Source of the DNA: Bacteroides caecigallinarum
Lineage (GTDB): Bacteria > Bacteroidota > Bacteroidia > Bacteroidales > Bacteroidaceae
NCBI RefSeq assembly: GCF_016901995.1
Contig: NZ_JACJLE010000002.1
Location: 55,358-119,357, forward strand
Reading direction: 5' to 3'
DNA length: 64,000 nt
This document shows positions 16,345 to 25,755 of the stretch, piece by piece (the stretch's first letter is position 1; every line of letters begins with the position of its first letter). Under the pieces are notes generated by a model. That model made no database searches, was not told the DNA's origin, and worked only from the letters and a program-made list of their open reading frames with translations. The position numbers and the translations under genes are program-made.

Positions 16345-19300
16345 ATGGCAGAACAATTCGGAAAAACATGGTGGGGCAGCGAATGGCTCCGCTCGCTTAC
16401 TCATATAGACTATGATAACCGTATTCCTCGCGGAGCTACATACGCACGCAAAGGAAACGTTATAGACATAAAACTGAAAGACAATATCATCACTGCAAAA
16501 GTGTCAGGAAGCAGGATAACACCATATAAGGTCAATATCATCATTCCTCCTTTCTTCCCGGAACAGATTGACGCGCTGATGAATGAACTAATCAAGTATC
16601 CGGGCATTATATCACGGTTGATGAACAGGGAGATGGCCCCGGAAATCATGTCAATAGCCAGAAGCTGCGGACTCAAGATTTTCCCTGAAAAATGGACCGA
16701 CCTGAAAATGCAATGCAACTGTCCGGACTGGGCCGTGCCATGCAAACACCTTGCTGCCGTAATCTACATGTTCAGCCGCGAGATTGACAATAATCCATTC
16801 ATTGTGTTCAGTATGCACAATGTAGATATTATGGAAGAGCTTAAGAAACGCGGAATATTTATCGAAGAGACCAGCAATGATATATCAGTACAAAACATAA
16901 AGGAGGTGGTAAGAACAAAAGGCTCTAGGGAAGTGAGCCATGGGGAACCTGTGTTCAAAAGAATAGACTTCTCAAAACTGACTGACAAGTCGGAAGCCTT
17001 GCTCATGCTCCTGGCAGAAAACCCTCCTTTCTCCACTACAGGGGATTTCAAAGAAAAATACTCGACTGAAATAATGCGAGCAAAGAAGAATGTACAACGA
17101 TTCTTCTCAAGGAGGCTTGACGCTTCGGGGCTTTTCCCTCAAACGGACATCATATCAGGCAAGGAGATTAAAGCCGATAGAGAATTTTCATTACAGTTTG
17201 ACAGCAATCTGAAATGGAAAGTAATGAACATCAGCTATGAGGGACAGGAACCGATAACGGACTTTTTTGACGACGGTTCATTGCCTCTGGCTCTGCTAAA
17301 TATAAACCCTGACTTTCTGCCCGACTATCATCCTTCGGTCATAGCTCTGAACCAGGCTCTGATATGTTCACTGCATCTGCTGTCGAAAGGAGCTGTAGCA
17401 CCACAGATACTTCAGCTTTCAAGTAAAGAGTACGCCATCAGGTGGATTCCGGCTTATATCGACAGCCAGGTAAGACAACTAATGGATATGCTTGAAGATA
17501 TTATTCCCGACAAACTGCTGGAATTCAGACCGGTGGAACGTAAAACAGGAAAATTTATTTACAACAAGGGAGAGTGGATTGTGTCGTTCTTTCTCGGAAA
17601 ACTCATAAATAGACTTACGGCCGACAGCCTGAAATTGCCTGTAGAAGAATTATTCTTCAAGGAGAGACACCTTCCCTTCAGCGGTGTAGGAGAAAAAGAA
17701 ACGCCGGGCGGAATAAAATCATGGATAGCATCATACTCGCTCATCGAATCAGACTACCGACCTGTTCTCTATGTAGAAGAAAGTACCGATGGCGGTTTCG
17801 ACATTACCGTTGGCGTGGAAAACACACGCAAACCGGAAAAGGAAGTCACTGCACTGTCCGATATACTCTCACAACCCGAATATGAGCACGAACGCTTCAC
17901 CATTCTGAGAAGCTTCACCCTGCTGGCAGGAATGATGAAAGACCTCAACGGATATATTGCTAATGGAGCAAAACAAGCTTTACACTACACCGAAAAGACA
18001 TTCCTGCCCGTAATACTCGAAATAATACCTGCTGTAAGGATTCTTGATTTCAAGGTTTTCATGCCTAAATCGCTTCAGCAACTCATACGTCCGAAAGCAT
18101 CATTGTTGCTGAAAAAGAAATCCGGAAGTGAGAAAGGCTTCCTGAGCCTTGCCGATTTGTTCACCTTCGACTGGGAAGTGGCACTTGGCAATGAGATAGT
18201 GTCGATGGAAGAGTTCATGAAACTGCAGAAGAATGCCGGAGGACTGATAAAATTCAAGCAGAAATATATCTATACCGATGCAGAAACTCTGGAAAAGCTT
18301 CATGACGCTTTCCACAAGATGGATAAACTCACTCCGGCGCAGTTGCTGCAGGCAGCCCTTACAGAGGAATACAACTCTGCACCTATACGCCTTACAGACG
18401 ATGTGCGACAACTGATCAAGGAATTGACCGAACAGGAGAACATTGCCCTTCCACGGAAACTTAACGCACAACTGCGTCCATACCAGGAACGCGGATTCTC
18501 GTGGATGTACCGCAATATGCGCATAGGATTCGGTTCGGTTCTTGCCGACGACATGGGATTGGGCAAGACTCTGCAGGCTATAACTCTTATTCTGAAACTG
18601 AAAGAAGAGGGAGCATTGAAGGAAGGCAAAGTCATCATAGTTGTACCTACGGGGCTGCTCACGAACTGGCAAATGGAAATAAGCCGATTCGCTCCGTCGT
18701 TGTCAACATTCGTCTATCACGGTACTGGCAGAGATCTGAAGAGCTTTAAATCAGATATTCTGTTAACTACATACGGTGTTCTGCGCTCGGACAATGCCAA
18801 ACTTAAAAAAAGACAATGGACTATAATGTTCATTGACGAAGCACAAAACATAAAGAACAACGATACGGCACAGAGTAAGGCTGTGAAGTCAATTCCTGCC
18901 ACAACTCACATAGCTCTGAGTGGTACTCCGGTAGAAAACAGGCTTACAGAATTCTGGAGCATAATGGATTATGCCAACAAAGGCTATCTGGATACGCTTA
19001 AAGCCTTCAAGGAAAACTATGCGAACCCTATCCAGCTTTGGAATGACGGCGATTGTGCCGAGCGCTTCAGAAAAGTAACAGCTCCGTTCATGATGCGGAG
19101 AATGAAGACAGACAAGAATATCATTTCCGACCTGCCTGACAAGATAGAACTTGATGTATATGCTTCGCTCAAACCGGAACAGGCTGCTCTGTATGAAAAG
19201 ACTCTGGAAGCTGCCATGAACGAAATAGAGGGAATACCTACAACAGACAACGAATCTTTGTTCAAACGACAAGGACTCATCCTCCAGATGATTATGGCGC

Positions 19301-19878
19301 TTAAACAAATATGCAATCATCCGGCACAATTCCTTAAAAACGGTGACCGGAGGTCTGAATTGTCAGGCAAGACAGAAATGCTGCTCGACAGAATAGAAGG
19401 GATTGTCGATGGCGGCGAAAAGGTGCTTGTCTTTACGCAATATCGAGAGATGGGTGATATGTTAGTGGAATTCATAACTGCAAGGACAGGTGAAAAACCA
19501 CTGTTCTATCATGGTGGATGCAGTATTAAAGAACGTCAGACAATGATTGACCGCTTCCAGAACAACCGCACAGACAAGATTTTCATACTTTCGCTAAAAG
19601 CCGCAGGTACAGGACTAAACCTGACAGCCGCAACCCATGTAATCCATTATGACCTTTGGTGGAACCCTGCTGTTGAAGCACAGGCTACCGACCGTGCCTA
19701 CCGTATAGGCCAAAAGAGCAATGTCATGGTTCACCGCTTTATCACCAAAGACACATTCGAGGAATGTATCAATGACATGATACAACAGAAAAAGCATCTG
19801 GCTGACATGACAGTTTCGAGCGGCGAAAGCTGGATAGGCAAACTAAGCAATAAAGAGTTACGAGAGATATTCGGCTGA
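16345..19878 (+). CDS. SWIM zinc-finger SNF2-family helicase
   Basis: The 1177-residue protein joins an N-terminal SWIM zinc finger (CxC at residues 124-126 and CxH at 133-135, in CNCPDWAVPCKH) to a C-terminal SNF2/Rad54-type ATPase. The ATPase has Walker A DDMGLGKTLQ near residue 738, the DEAQ box at about 830, SGTPVENRLTEFWS, and the late motifs FILSLKAAGTGLNLT and ATDRAYRIGQ. Such proteins are ATP-driven DNA translocases that remodel protein-DNA complexes. The middle part (about 200-690) is a family-specific region. The gene stands alone, with helically phased TTTAAA repeats before it. Confidence 0.93.
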   Translation: MAEQFGKTWWGSEWLRSLTHIDYDNRIPRGATYARKGNVIDIKLKDNIITAKVSGSRITPYKVNIIIPPFFPEQIDALMNELIKYPGIISRLMNREMAPEIMSIARSCGLKIFPEKWTDLKMQCNCPDWAVPCKHLAAVIYMFSREIDNNPFIVFSMHNVDIMEELKKRGIFIEETSNDISVQNIKEVVRTKGSREVSHGEPVFKRIDFSKLTDKSEALLMLLAENPPFSTTGDFKEKYSTEIMRAKKNVQRFFSRRLDASGLFPQTDIISGKEIKADREFSLQFDSNLKWKVMNISYEGQEPITDFFDDGSLPLALLNINPDFLPDYHPSVIALNQALICSLHLLSKGAVAPQILQLSSKEYAIRWIPAYIDSQVRQLMDMLEDIIPDKLLEFRPVERKTGKFIYNKGEWIVSFFLGKLINRLTADSLKLPVEELFFKERHLPFSGVGEKETPGGIKSWIASYSLIESDYRPVLYVEESTDGGFDITVGVENTRKPEKEVTALSDILSQPEYEHERFTILRSFTLLAGMMKDLNGYIANGAKQALHYTEKTFLPVILEIIPAVRILDFKVFMPKSLQQLIRPKASLLLKKKSGSEKGFLSLADLFTFDWEVALGNEIVSMEEFMKLQKNAGGLIKFKQKYIYTDAETLEKLHDAFHKMDKLTPAQLLQAALTEEYNSAPIRLTDDVRQLIKELTEQENIALPRKLNAQLRPYQERGFSWMYRNMRIGFGSVLADDMGLGKTLQAITLILKLKEEGALKEGKVIIVVPTGLLTNWQMEISRFAPSLSTFVYHGTGRDLKSFKSDILLTTYGVLRSDNAKLKKRQWTIMFIDEAQNIKNNDTAQSKAVKSIPATTHIALSGTPVENRLTEFWSIMDYANKGYLDTLKAFKENYANPIQLWNDGDCAERFRKVTAPFMMRRMKTDKNIISDLPDKIELDVYASLKPEQAALYEKTLEAAMNEIEGIPTTDNESLFKRQGLILQMIMALKQICNHPAQFLKNGDRRSELSGKTEMLLDRIEGIVDGGEKVLVFTQYREMGDMLVEFITARTGEKPLFYHGGCSIKERQTMIDRFQNNRTDKIFILSLKAAGTGLNLTAATHVIHYDLWWNPAVEAQATDRAYRIGQKSNVMVHRFITKDTFEECINDMIQQKKHLADMTVSSGESWIGKLSNKELREIFG

Positions 19879-19945
19879 TAAAATACAATAATGTAAACAT
19901 TTAGAATAATTTAGTGCTAATATGTTACATAAAAACAAAATATAT

Positions 19946-20341
19946 ATGAAATACCTCAAGTCCCTTCTCGTATGGCTATGCTTCATACCCACAGCAATAC
20001 TAAATGGTGGATTCAGGGAATATGTATTAACCAAATATCTGGATACCGCACTGGCTACAGCCGCTAGCGGTATCCTGCTTAGTATCATGATACTGTTTAT
20101 CACATGGCTGCTCCTTCCACGACTAGTCACACTTAATAGAAAAGAAAGTTTCATAGCCGGCATAATATGGACGCTGCTCACCGTTATATTTGAATTCACA
20201 TCCGGAATAGGAACAGGTGTACCTATGAAAGAACTCATAGCAGCGTATAATCCGCTATCCGGAAATTTATGGATATTGGTAGTCCTAACAACAATGCTTG
20301 CACCGACAATAATATCAAGAATAAACAAACGATATGAATGA
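19946..20341 (+). CDS. Small membrane protein, unknown function
   Basis: The protein of about 131 residues has four probable membrane helices and few charged residues between them. The first begins LLVWLCFIPTAILNGG and the second includes ASGILLSIMILFITWLLL. I recognise no named family with confidence. The frame opens at 19922, but MKYLKSLLVW at 19946 gives the more natural membrane-protein N-terminus. Its end overlaps the start of the next gene by 8 nt, so the two are translationally coupled and may work together. Confidence 0.65.
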   Translation: MKYLKSLLVWLCFIPTAILNGGFREYVLTKYLDTALATAASGILLSIMILFITWLLLPRLVTLNRKESFIAGIIWTLLTVIFEFTSGIGTGVPMKELIAAYNPLSGNLWILVVLTTMLAPTIISRINKRYE

Positions 20342-21002
20342 AAACAACTTCGACATAACATCCTGGCTGAAAGTTTTTCAAGAGAGACTTATCTCACTAT
20401 TCGGCAACAGAATTAAGTTTTTCGGACTGCAAGGCAGTTACGGACGAGGCGAACAGACAGCCGACAGCGACATAGATGTGGTAATAATTCTTGACGAAGT
20501 AAATTTTAAGGACTTACAGAATTATCAGTCAATGCTTGACTCTTTCGATGAACATGACATGATATGCGGATTCGTATCCGGAGAAAGAGAACTGATTAAC
20601 TGGGAAAAATCAGATCTCCTTCAACTGGTTCTTGATACGAAACCCATAATCGGTACATTAGATTATCTGCAAAAAATATCTAGCGATGACGACATACGCC
20701 GCTCCGTTTTGACCGGAGCCTGTAACCTGTATCATGCCTGTTCCCATAATTTTCTTCATGCAAAAGATATAAACACCTTAGTCGGACTCTATAAAGCTGC
20801 ACGTTTCACCGTACGCATGAAACATTTTCTTGATACAGGCTCTTACATCAGTTCAATGAAACTCCTGTCAGAACATGTCACAGATAAAGACCGTACTATA
20901 CTGAATATAGCATCTGCAGATTTTCAAGAAAACGACTTTACCAAACGAAGCCACATATTGATTGAATGGGCTAGTGAAATAATAACCGAATATCACGGAT
21001 AA
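20334..21002 (+). CDS. Nucleotidyltransferase-domain protein, aminoglycoside adenylyltransferase-like
   Basis: The 222-residue protein has the polymerase-beta-like nucleotidyltransferase motif GSYGRGEQTADSDIDVVI (near residues 33-50), with the Gly-Ser and paired Asp residues that bind metal and NTP. The C-terminal half is helical, like a HEPN or aminoglycoside-adenylyltransferase tail. It overlaps the preceding membrane protein by 8 nt. Members modify small molecules, tRNA or proteins, and the substrate cannot be told from the sequence. Antibiotic resistance is possible but not supported beyond the fold. Confidence 0.75.
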   Translation: MNENNFDITSWLKVFQERLISLFGNRIKFFGLQGSYGRGEQTADSDIDVVIILDEVNFKDLQNYQSMLDSFDEHDMICGFVSGERELINWEKSDLLQLVLDTKPIIGTLDYLQKISSDDDIRRSVLTGACNLYHACSHNFLHAKDINTLVGLYKAARFTVRMKHFLDTGSYISSMKLLSEHVTDKDRTILNIASADFQENDFTKRSHILIEWASEIITEYHG

Positions 21003-21058
21003 ATTCTTTATTTCATAAAAAATCTATTACTGATTATAATAATTACAACTGTTTTAGT

Positions 21059-21066
21059 TATATTTG
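21059..21066 (+). promoter_or_regulatory. -7 box of the PH-domain protein gene
   Basis: TATATTTG fits the -7 consensus and lies 48 nt before the start codon at 21115. Confidence 0.45.
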
Positions 21067-21114
21067 TTTTGGTTCATTAGATTATAAACAATAATATTTC
21101 CAATACATATCATT

Positions 21115-21627
21115 ATGAAAAACGACAGAATTTCTTTCCCATGTACATGGAGTATGGGCGTTACGGTCATAACAGCCATAACAGTTATTATTCTGGTTGC
21201 ATCAACATATTTTATCTGGACAGATGATTTTCCGTCATCAATGCTTTGGCTCAAATACACGCTCATAGTTGTTTTTATAGCTACCATTATAGGTGGATTA
21301 GGCTATATGCCGATACGGTTAACTATTGGAAACGATAAAATAATTTTACACAGACTGTTTGGCGCTATTAATATACCTATAAAGGATATTATAGCAATAA
21401 AAGCCATACCAAACTCAGAAACAGCTTTTTCTATTCGAATATTCGGCAGCGGTGGCCTATTCGGATATCTAGGAAAATTCAAAAATCCTAAGTTAGGCAG
21501 CTATACTATGTATGCAACTAATCTGAACGAATTAGTACTCATCCGTACGAACAGTAAGAAATATGTATTCAGCTGCAAAGGCAGGGATGAATTTATTGAG
21601 TCTTTACAACAAACAATAATAAAATAA
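21115..21627 (+). CDS. Membrane-anchored bacterial PH-domain-like protein
   Basis: The 170-residue protein has two membrane helices (about residues 15-35 and 45-65). A soluble beta-rich domain follows from GNDKIILHRLFGAINIPIKDI and ends in a helix, RDEFIESLQQ. That layout is typical of bacterial PH-like domains next to a helical hairpin. The molecular role is unknown. It starts after a 112-bp gap and ends 13 bp before the TfoX fusion gene, so the two may share a transcript. Confidence 0.7.
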   Translation: MKNDRISFPCTWSMGVTVITAITVIILVASTYFIWTDDFPSSMLWLKYTLIVVFIATIIGGLGYMPIRLTIGNDKIILHRLFGAINIPIKDIIAIKAIPNSETAFSIRIFGSGGLFGYLGKFKNPKLGSYTMYATNLNELVLIRTNSKKYVFSCKGRDEFIESLQQTIIK

Positions 21628-21640
21628 AGGATATAGATAC

Positions 21641-23056
21641 ATGGCAAGCAACATTGACTTCATAGAGTTTATATGTTCCCAAATAAAAGGAATTGGAACA
21701 GTACGCTATCGCAAGATGTTTGGCGATTATATGATTTACCTCAACGAAAAGCCTATAATACTTGTATGTGACAATATAGCTTACGTTAAGAAGCACCCTT
21801 CGATTGCCAACTTAATGCAAGACAGTGAAGCCGGCATCCCATACAACGGTGCAAAGGAGCACTATATTCTGGACGTAGAGCACAAACATCCTTTGGTTGA
21901 TGTGATAAGTACATTGGAAAAGGTATTACCATTGCCAAAAGAGAAAAAAGTAAAAAAGAAAAGTTCAAGAAATAATGTTCATCCTTTCCGTAAGATTCCT
22001 AATGTAGGACCAAAAACAGAACAGGGTCTTAAAGCCATGGGCTACACCACCACCGAATCATTAAAAGGTAAAAAAGCAGACGATTTATACCTGGAAGAGT
22101 GCTGTTTACTTGGTTACACTATAGACCGCTGCCAGCTTTACCTGTACCGTGCATTAGAATATTACATCAATACGGAAAAACCGGATACCGATAAATGTAA
22201 ATGGTGGTACTGGAAAGATGAATATTTCCATCCTTCCCCATGCGGTGCAAAATGTGTAGAGTGTCCATCTTTCCCAAAAGACTGCAAGGGATGCCGCAAA
22301 ATAAAAGGCAAAGTATTTTGGCTTCAATACACAGATTATGAAGTTTGTCCAATATGGAAATGCTGTAAGGAACAAAAACGTGAAAACTGTGGAGACTGTC
22401 CGGAATTACCTTGCACCCGTTTCATGAAAGATCCTACATTATCAGATGAAGAGAATGAGACCAATCTGAATAAGATGATTAACAATCTTACAAAAAATAA
22501 TAAATATATGACAAAACATTTCATGGAAACTCAAAGACTTATTCTCCGTCCGTGGATTGAAGCAGATGCTGAAGCACTTTATAAATATGCCAAAGATCCT
22601 GCTATTGGACCTATTGCAGGATGGCCACCACATACATCAGTTGAAAACAGTAAAGATGTAATACGAGAAATTTTATCTGCTCCTGAAACATACGCTGTAG
22701 TATTGAAAGAAACAAACGAACCAATAGGCTGTGTAGGAATCATGTTCGGTAACGGTGTACATAGTGCGGATATTCAGGAAGGTGATGCGGAAATAGGTTA
22801 TTGGATTGGTGTTCCTTACTGGGGACAAGGACTAATACCGGAAGCTGTAAACCGTCTTCTGAAACGTTGTTTTGATGAACTTGATACAAAAAGAGTATGG
22901 TGCGGATATTATGACGGAAATTTAAAATCACGCAGAGTTATGGATAAATGCGGCTTCAAATATCACCATACTGAAGAAGGAAAGATTTCTCCTTTAGGTG
23001 ACGAACGTACCGAACATTTTACATTACTCACCAAAGATGATTATAATAAAAAGTAA
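21641..23056 (+). CDS. Four-part fusion: TfoX N-domain, TfoX C-domain, DUF3795, GNAT acetyltransferase
   Basis: One open frame of 471 residues joins four domains. Residues 1-100 match the TfoX N-terminal domain (YRKMFGDYMIYLNEKP). Residues 120-185 match the TfoX C-terminal helix-hairpin domain (IPNVGPKTEQGLKAMGYTT). Residues 186-280 are a cysteine-rich DUF3795-like module with CxxCxxCP-type clusters. Residues 290-471 are a RimJ/RimL-type GNAT acetyltransferase with METQRLILRPW and VPYWGQGLIPEAV. An internal ATG at 22510 or 22525 would fit a separate acetyltransferase, so this may be a recent gene fusion by loss of a stop codon, or two proteins from one frame. No frameshift is visible. Confidence 0.82.
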   Translation: MASNIDFIEFICSQIKGIGTVRYRKMFGDYMIYLNEKPIILVCDNIAYVKKHPSIANLMQDSEAGIPYNGAKEHYILDVEHKHPLVDVISTLEKVLPLPKEKKVKKKSSRNNVHPFRKIPNVGPKTEQGLKAMGYTTTESLKGKKADDLYLEECCLLGYTIDRCQLYLYRALEYYINTEKPDTDKCKWWYWKDEYFHPSPCGAKCVECPSFPKDCKGCRKIKGKVFWLQYTDYEVCPIWKCCKEQKRENCGDCPELPCTRFMKDPTLSDEENETNLNKMINNLTKNNKYMTKHFMETQRLILRPWIEADAEALYKYAKDPAIGPIAGWPPHTSVENSKDVIREILSAPETYAVVLKETNEPIGCVGIMFGNGVHSADIQEGDAEIGYWIGVPYWGQGLIPEAVNRLLKRCFDELDTKRVWCGYYDGNLKSRRVMDKCGFKYHHTEEGKISPLGDERTEHFTLLTKDDYNKK

Positions 23057-23060
23057 AACC

Positions 23061-23543
23061 ATGAATAAACAAATAAACTATAATATTCGTCCACTTGAAG
23101 AAAAAGACCTCTATGATATGCAGAACCTATTTCGTTCCACAGTATTAAACGTCAATATTAAAGACTATACAAAGGAAGAAGTGGAAGACTGGGCTTCATG
23201 CGGTAACGACATGGAACACTGGAAGGAAATCCTATTTAATAATCAATTTATAGGAGCGTTCGACAAACAGGACAACCTGATTGGATATTCTTCAATGAAC
23301 AAGAGAGGTTATATGCATTCCATGTTTGTACATCCAGACTGGCAGGGTAAAGGTATAGCGACTCAGCTTCTTTATGAAGTTGAAAAGATAGCAAGACAAT
23401 ATGAAGTAAAAGAGATTACATCAGATGTAAGCAAAACTGCACGTCTATTCTTTGAACACAAAGGATATGTTGTGGAATGTGAGCAAAAACAACAGGCAAA
23501 TCGTTTGAAACTGACGAACTACAAGATGAAGAAAGTTTTATGA
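23061..23543 (+). CDS. GNAT-family N-acetyltransferase
   Basis: The 160-residue protein has the GNAT acetyl-CoA motif VHPDWQGKGIATQLLYEVE (motif A) and a C-terminal FFEHKGY segment. The frame opens at 22998 inside the previous gene, but the ATG at 23061 gives the family N-terminus (MNKQINYNIRPLEEKDL). It begins only 4 nt after the previous stop codon, so it is probably in the same operon. The acetyl acceptor is not predictable. Confidence 0.87.
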   Translation: MNKQINYNIRPLEEKDLYDMQNLFRSTVLNVNIKDYTKEEVEDWASCGNDMEHWKEILFNNQFIGAFDKQDNLIGYSSMNKRGYMHSMFVHPDWQGKGIATQLLYEVEKIARQYEVKEITSDVSKTARLFFEHKGYVVECEQKQQANRLKLTNYKMKKVL

Positions 23544-23598
23544 ACTTCTATGCAATATTAATTAGAAAAGAATTTCCCTGTTCATCAATATCAGACTT

Positions 23599-24054
23599 TT
23601 ATACAGACAATTCTTTTCTGAAATATACCATATCCTTTAATGTTATCCCGTTTTCTACAATCGGATGATCATAATTGGCAGTAAAGAAATCAGGAACAAT
23701 ATGAGAAAATGTGAAACCGCAGTTTTTATAAAAAGAGATAGTGTTTATGCTCTCTCCTGTACCGACTATCATATATTTGAATTTGTCTGCATAACGTTTA
23801 CATAAGAAATCCACCATTTTCTTTCCGTAACCTTTTCGTTGATATTGTGGAGAAACAGCTAAACTTTTAAGTTCACACACATTGTCACCTTCATTTGTCA
23901 CGACTGCGGAGGAAATAGGTTCCTTACTCATGTTAAACATAACAAACATATCACCACGCTCCAAATAACGGTCGATCATTGACTCCTGTTCATCTGCCAA
24001 CAACAGCAATTCTAAATATTCTTTCTTATTTGTTTCTATCTTACGTATTTCCAT
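23599..24054 (-). CDS. GNAT-family N-acetyltransferase
   Basis: The 151-residue protein carries the acetyl-CoA-binding motif AVSPQYQRKGYGKKMVDFL and the C-terminal FYKNCGFTFSH segment. It is not closely similar to the other acetyltransferases nearby. It points toward 23543, and the two genes converge. A -7 box (TATCTTTG, 24069-24062) ends only 7 nt before the ATG at 24054, so the mRNA may be leaderless or nearly so. The substrate is unknown. Confidence 0.87.
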   Translation of the reverse strand: MEIRKIETNKKEYLELLLLADEQESMIDRYLERGDMFVMFNMSKEPISSAVVTNEGDNVCELKSLAVSPQYQRKGYGKKMVDFLCKRYADKFKYMIVGTGESINTISFYKNCGFTFSHIVPDFFTANYDHPIVENGITLKDMVYFRKELSV

Positions 24055-24061
24055 GATGTTA

Positions 24062-24069
24062 CAAAGATA
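24062..24069 (-). promoter_or_regulatory. -7 box immediately before the acetyltransferase start
   Basis: TATCTTTG on the minus strand is separated from the start codon by 7 nt, which leaves almost no 5' leader. Confidence 0.6.
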
Positions 24070-24161
24070 CTAAATGATTATATGCAAGCAAATAAAAAAG
24101 AAACCGTAATTCTGGTACAATCATCAGTAATCTGTATATAAAGTCTTAATGGTAAAGTCAA

Positions 24162-24169
24162 TACCTTTG
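24162..24169 (+). promoter_or_regulatory. -7 box of the cyclophilin-like lipoprotein gene
   Basis: TACCTTTG lies 23 nt before the ATG at 24193. It forms a divergent promoter pair with the box at 24069-24062. Confidence 0.6.
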
Positions 24170-24192
24170 TATCAGTACAAAAGATAAAGACT

Positions 24193-24741
24193 ATGATTAT
24201 GGGAAAAGCAAGATTACTGTTTTTTATTTTCATCTACTCCATGTTTGCAATGGCGTGCAGTCCGGAACCGGAAATACTATCCGGCAATAATTCAGAAACT
24301 GAAATTTCAAATGGGAACAACGACCAAGACGAAGAAAATACAAACAACGATAACCAGAATAACAATGAAGAAAATATGAGTAACTCAACAATTAAATTCT
24401 CAGTTAATGGTACGACGCTCACAGCCACACTAAAAGACAACGTATCTACAAGAGCTTTAGTAAATCTACTCAAAGAAGGGCCTCTGACCATAAACATGAA
24501 TGACTATGCCGGAATGGAGAAAGTCGGCCCTATAGGAACTACCCTACCGCAATGTAACGAAAGACTCACCACACAACCGGGTGATCTGATTCTCTACCTG
24601 GGGCAGTATTTCGTGATTTATTACGCTCAGAATACATACTCGCTGACTCCACTTGGGAAAATAGACAATACTTCAGGCGATGAGCTGATTAGAATTCTTG
24701 GAAACGGCGATGTAACGGTTACAATCTCATTAAGCGAATAA
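24193..24741 (+). CDS. Lipoprotein with cyclophilin-like fold domain
   Basis: The 182-residue protein starts with a signal peptide and a lipobox FAMAC, with the lipid-bearing Cys at about residue 22. A linker of about 40 residues rich in Asn, Glu and Asp follows. The rest (about 65-182) matches the cyclophilin-like domain found in many bacterial exported proteins: LTATLKDNVSTRALVNLL, then GDLILYLGQYFVIYYAQNTYSLTPLGKI. Proline isomerase activity is doubtful in this family. It is probably anchored in the outer membrane. An ATG two codons later is an equally possible start. Confidence 0.82.
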   Translation: MIMGKARLLFFIFIYSMFAMACSPEPEILSGNNSETEISNGNNDQDEENTNNDNQNNNEENMSNSTIKFSVNGTTLTATLKDNVSTRALVNLLKEGPLTINMNDYAGMEKVGPIGTTLPQCNERLTTQPGDLILYLGQYFVIYYAQNTYSLTPLGKIDNTSGDELIRILGNGDVTVTISLSE

Positions 24742-24748
24742 CAAGCCA

Positions 24749-25630
24749 TTATTTATCCCGCCTCTGCAAATCGTTCTTCATACGAAATTTCAGAGGTGAT
24801 ACTCCTGTCTTACGCATAAAAAACTTTCCAAATACGGACTGATCGGAAAAGCCAAGTGCATCCGAAATTTCCTTAATGTCCATATCAGTACACTCAAGCA
24901 TACGGCGTGCGTCAGAGCAGAGCATCTTCGATATATGAAAGCAGACAGTACTTCCTGTGACACTTTTGACCACCCGCGACAGATAGGTGGTCGTGATGTT
25001 CAGACTGTCGGCATAAAAACCTATTGAATGATGTTTGCGATAATTCTCTACAAGCAGCTTCTTGAAGTTACGGAATATCTCGTTTTCACGCTTCACATAC
25101 ACAGTAGTATCGTTGTTTTCCACGCACAAGACATCTGCTATCTGTAAAAGGAAGAAATTACAAAGGTTTCGTATTATTCCATCGTGATATACATTCATAG
25201 CATTAAGCCGGTCACCAAAAAGCGACATGGTTTGTTTCAGATAAGAGAACCTCCCACTTTCAATATCAAACACGGGAAGCCTGTAATTGCCGAGATACCT
25301 TGCCACCTGATTATACAGCGGCTGGCCGTCAGGAAGACTGTCAAAATACGAAGGTACGATATATACGATTTTCAGCGAAAAATCTGCATCGAAGTCTTCG
25401 ATTGAGCTTGTCGTACTCGGTGTCAGAACAACAAGTTTTCCACGGTGAAGGTCATAATTGCCATAAATATCGGATAGCTTTGCTGTTCCGTTTATGACTA
25501 GAAGAAAGAAAAATCCCTTTTCAAATATAATTCCGCTATAATCACCAGGATTACCGTATAAATCACAACAACACGTATTTCCTGCCGTCATCCCAATTGA
25601 TTTCATTACTTCATATACAGAGATATCCAT
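24749..25630 (-). CDS. AraC-family transcriptional regulator
   Basis: The 293-residue protein has a cupin-like N-terminal half and an AraC/XylS DNA-binding domain at about residues 190-288. Two helix-turn-helix units are visible, SIGFYADSLNITTTYLSRVV and KEISDALGFSDQSVFGKFFM, and the end is GVSPLKFR. It has its own promoter (TTTG-N20-TATCTTTG, 25678-25647). It is divergent from the membrane/kinase fusion gene at 25756, which it may control. The inducing ligand is unknown. Confidence 0.9.
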   Translation of the reverse strand: MDISVYEVMKSIGMTAGNTCCCDLYGNPGDYSGIIFEKGFFFLLVINGTAKLSDIYGNYDLHRGKLVVLTPSTTSSIEDFDADFSLKIVYIVPSYFDSLPDGQPLYNQVARYLGNYRLPVFDIESGRFSYLKQTMSLFGDRLNAMNVYHDGIIRNLCNFFLLQIADVLCVENNDTTVYVKRENEIFRNFKKLLVENYRKHHSIGFYADSLNITTTYLSRVVKSVTGSTVCFHISKMLCSDARRMLECTDMDIKEISDALGFSDQSVFGKFFMRKTGVSPLKFRMKNDLQRRDK

Positions 25631-25646
25631 AACCTGTTTTTTATTA

Positions 25647-25678
25647 CAAAGATACCTTTTGTTTCGTTTTAAACCAAA
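25647..25678 (-). promoter_or_regulatory. Promoter of the AraC-family gene
   Basis: TTTG (25678-25675), a 20-nt spacer and TATCTTTG (25654-25647) match the Bacteroidetes promoter. The start codon follows 16 nt later. Confidence 0.75.
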
Positions 25679-25755
25679 ATAAGTTGTTCTTTTATATCTG
25701 TCATTATAGATTTTAGGCTGAACTTTGCAGCTGTTTTACAAATGACAAATACAAT

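Noticed and set aside
20334..21002. Calling this a proven aminoglycoside resistance gene
   Set aside because: Only the general nucleotidyltransferase motif is visible; resistance families need closer matches than can be seen here.
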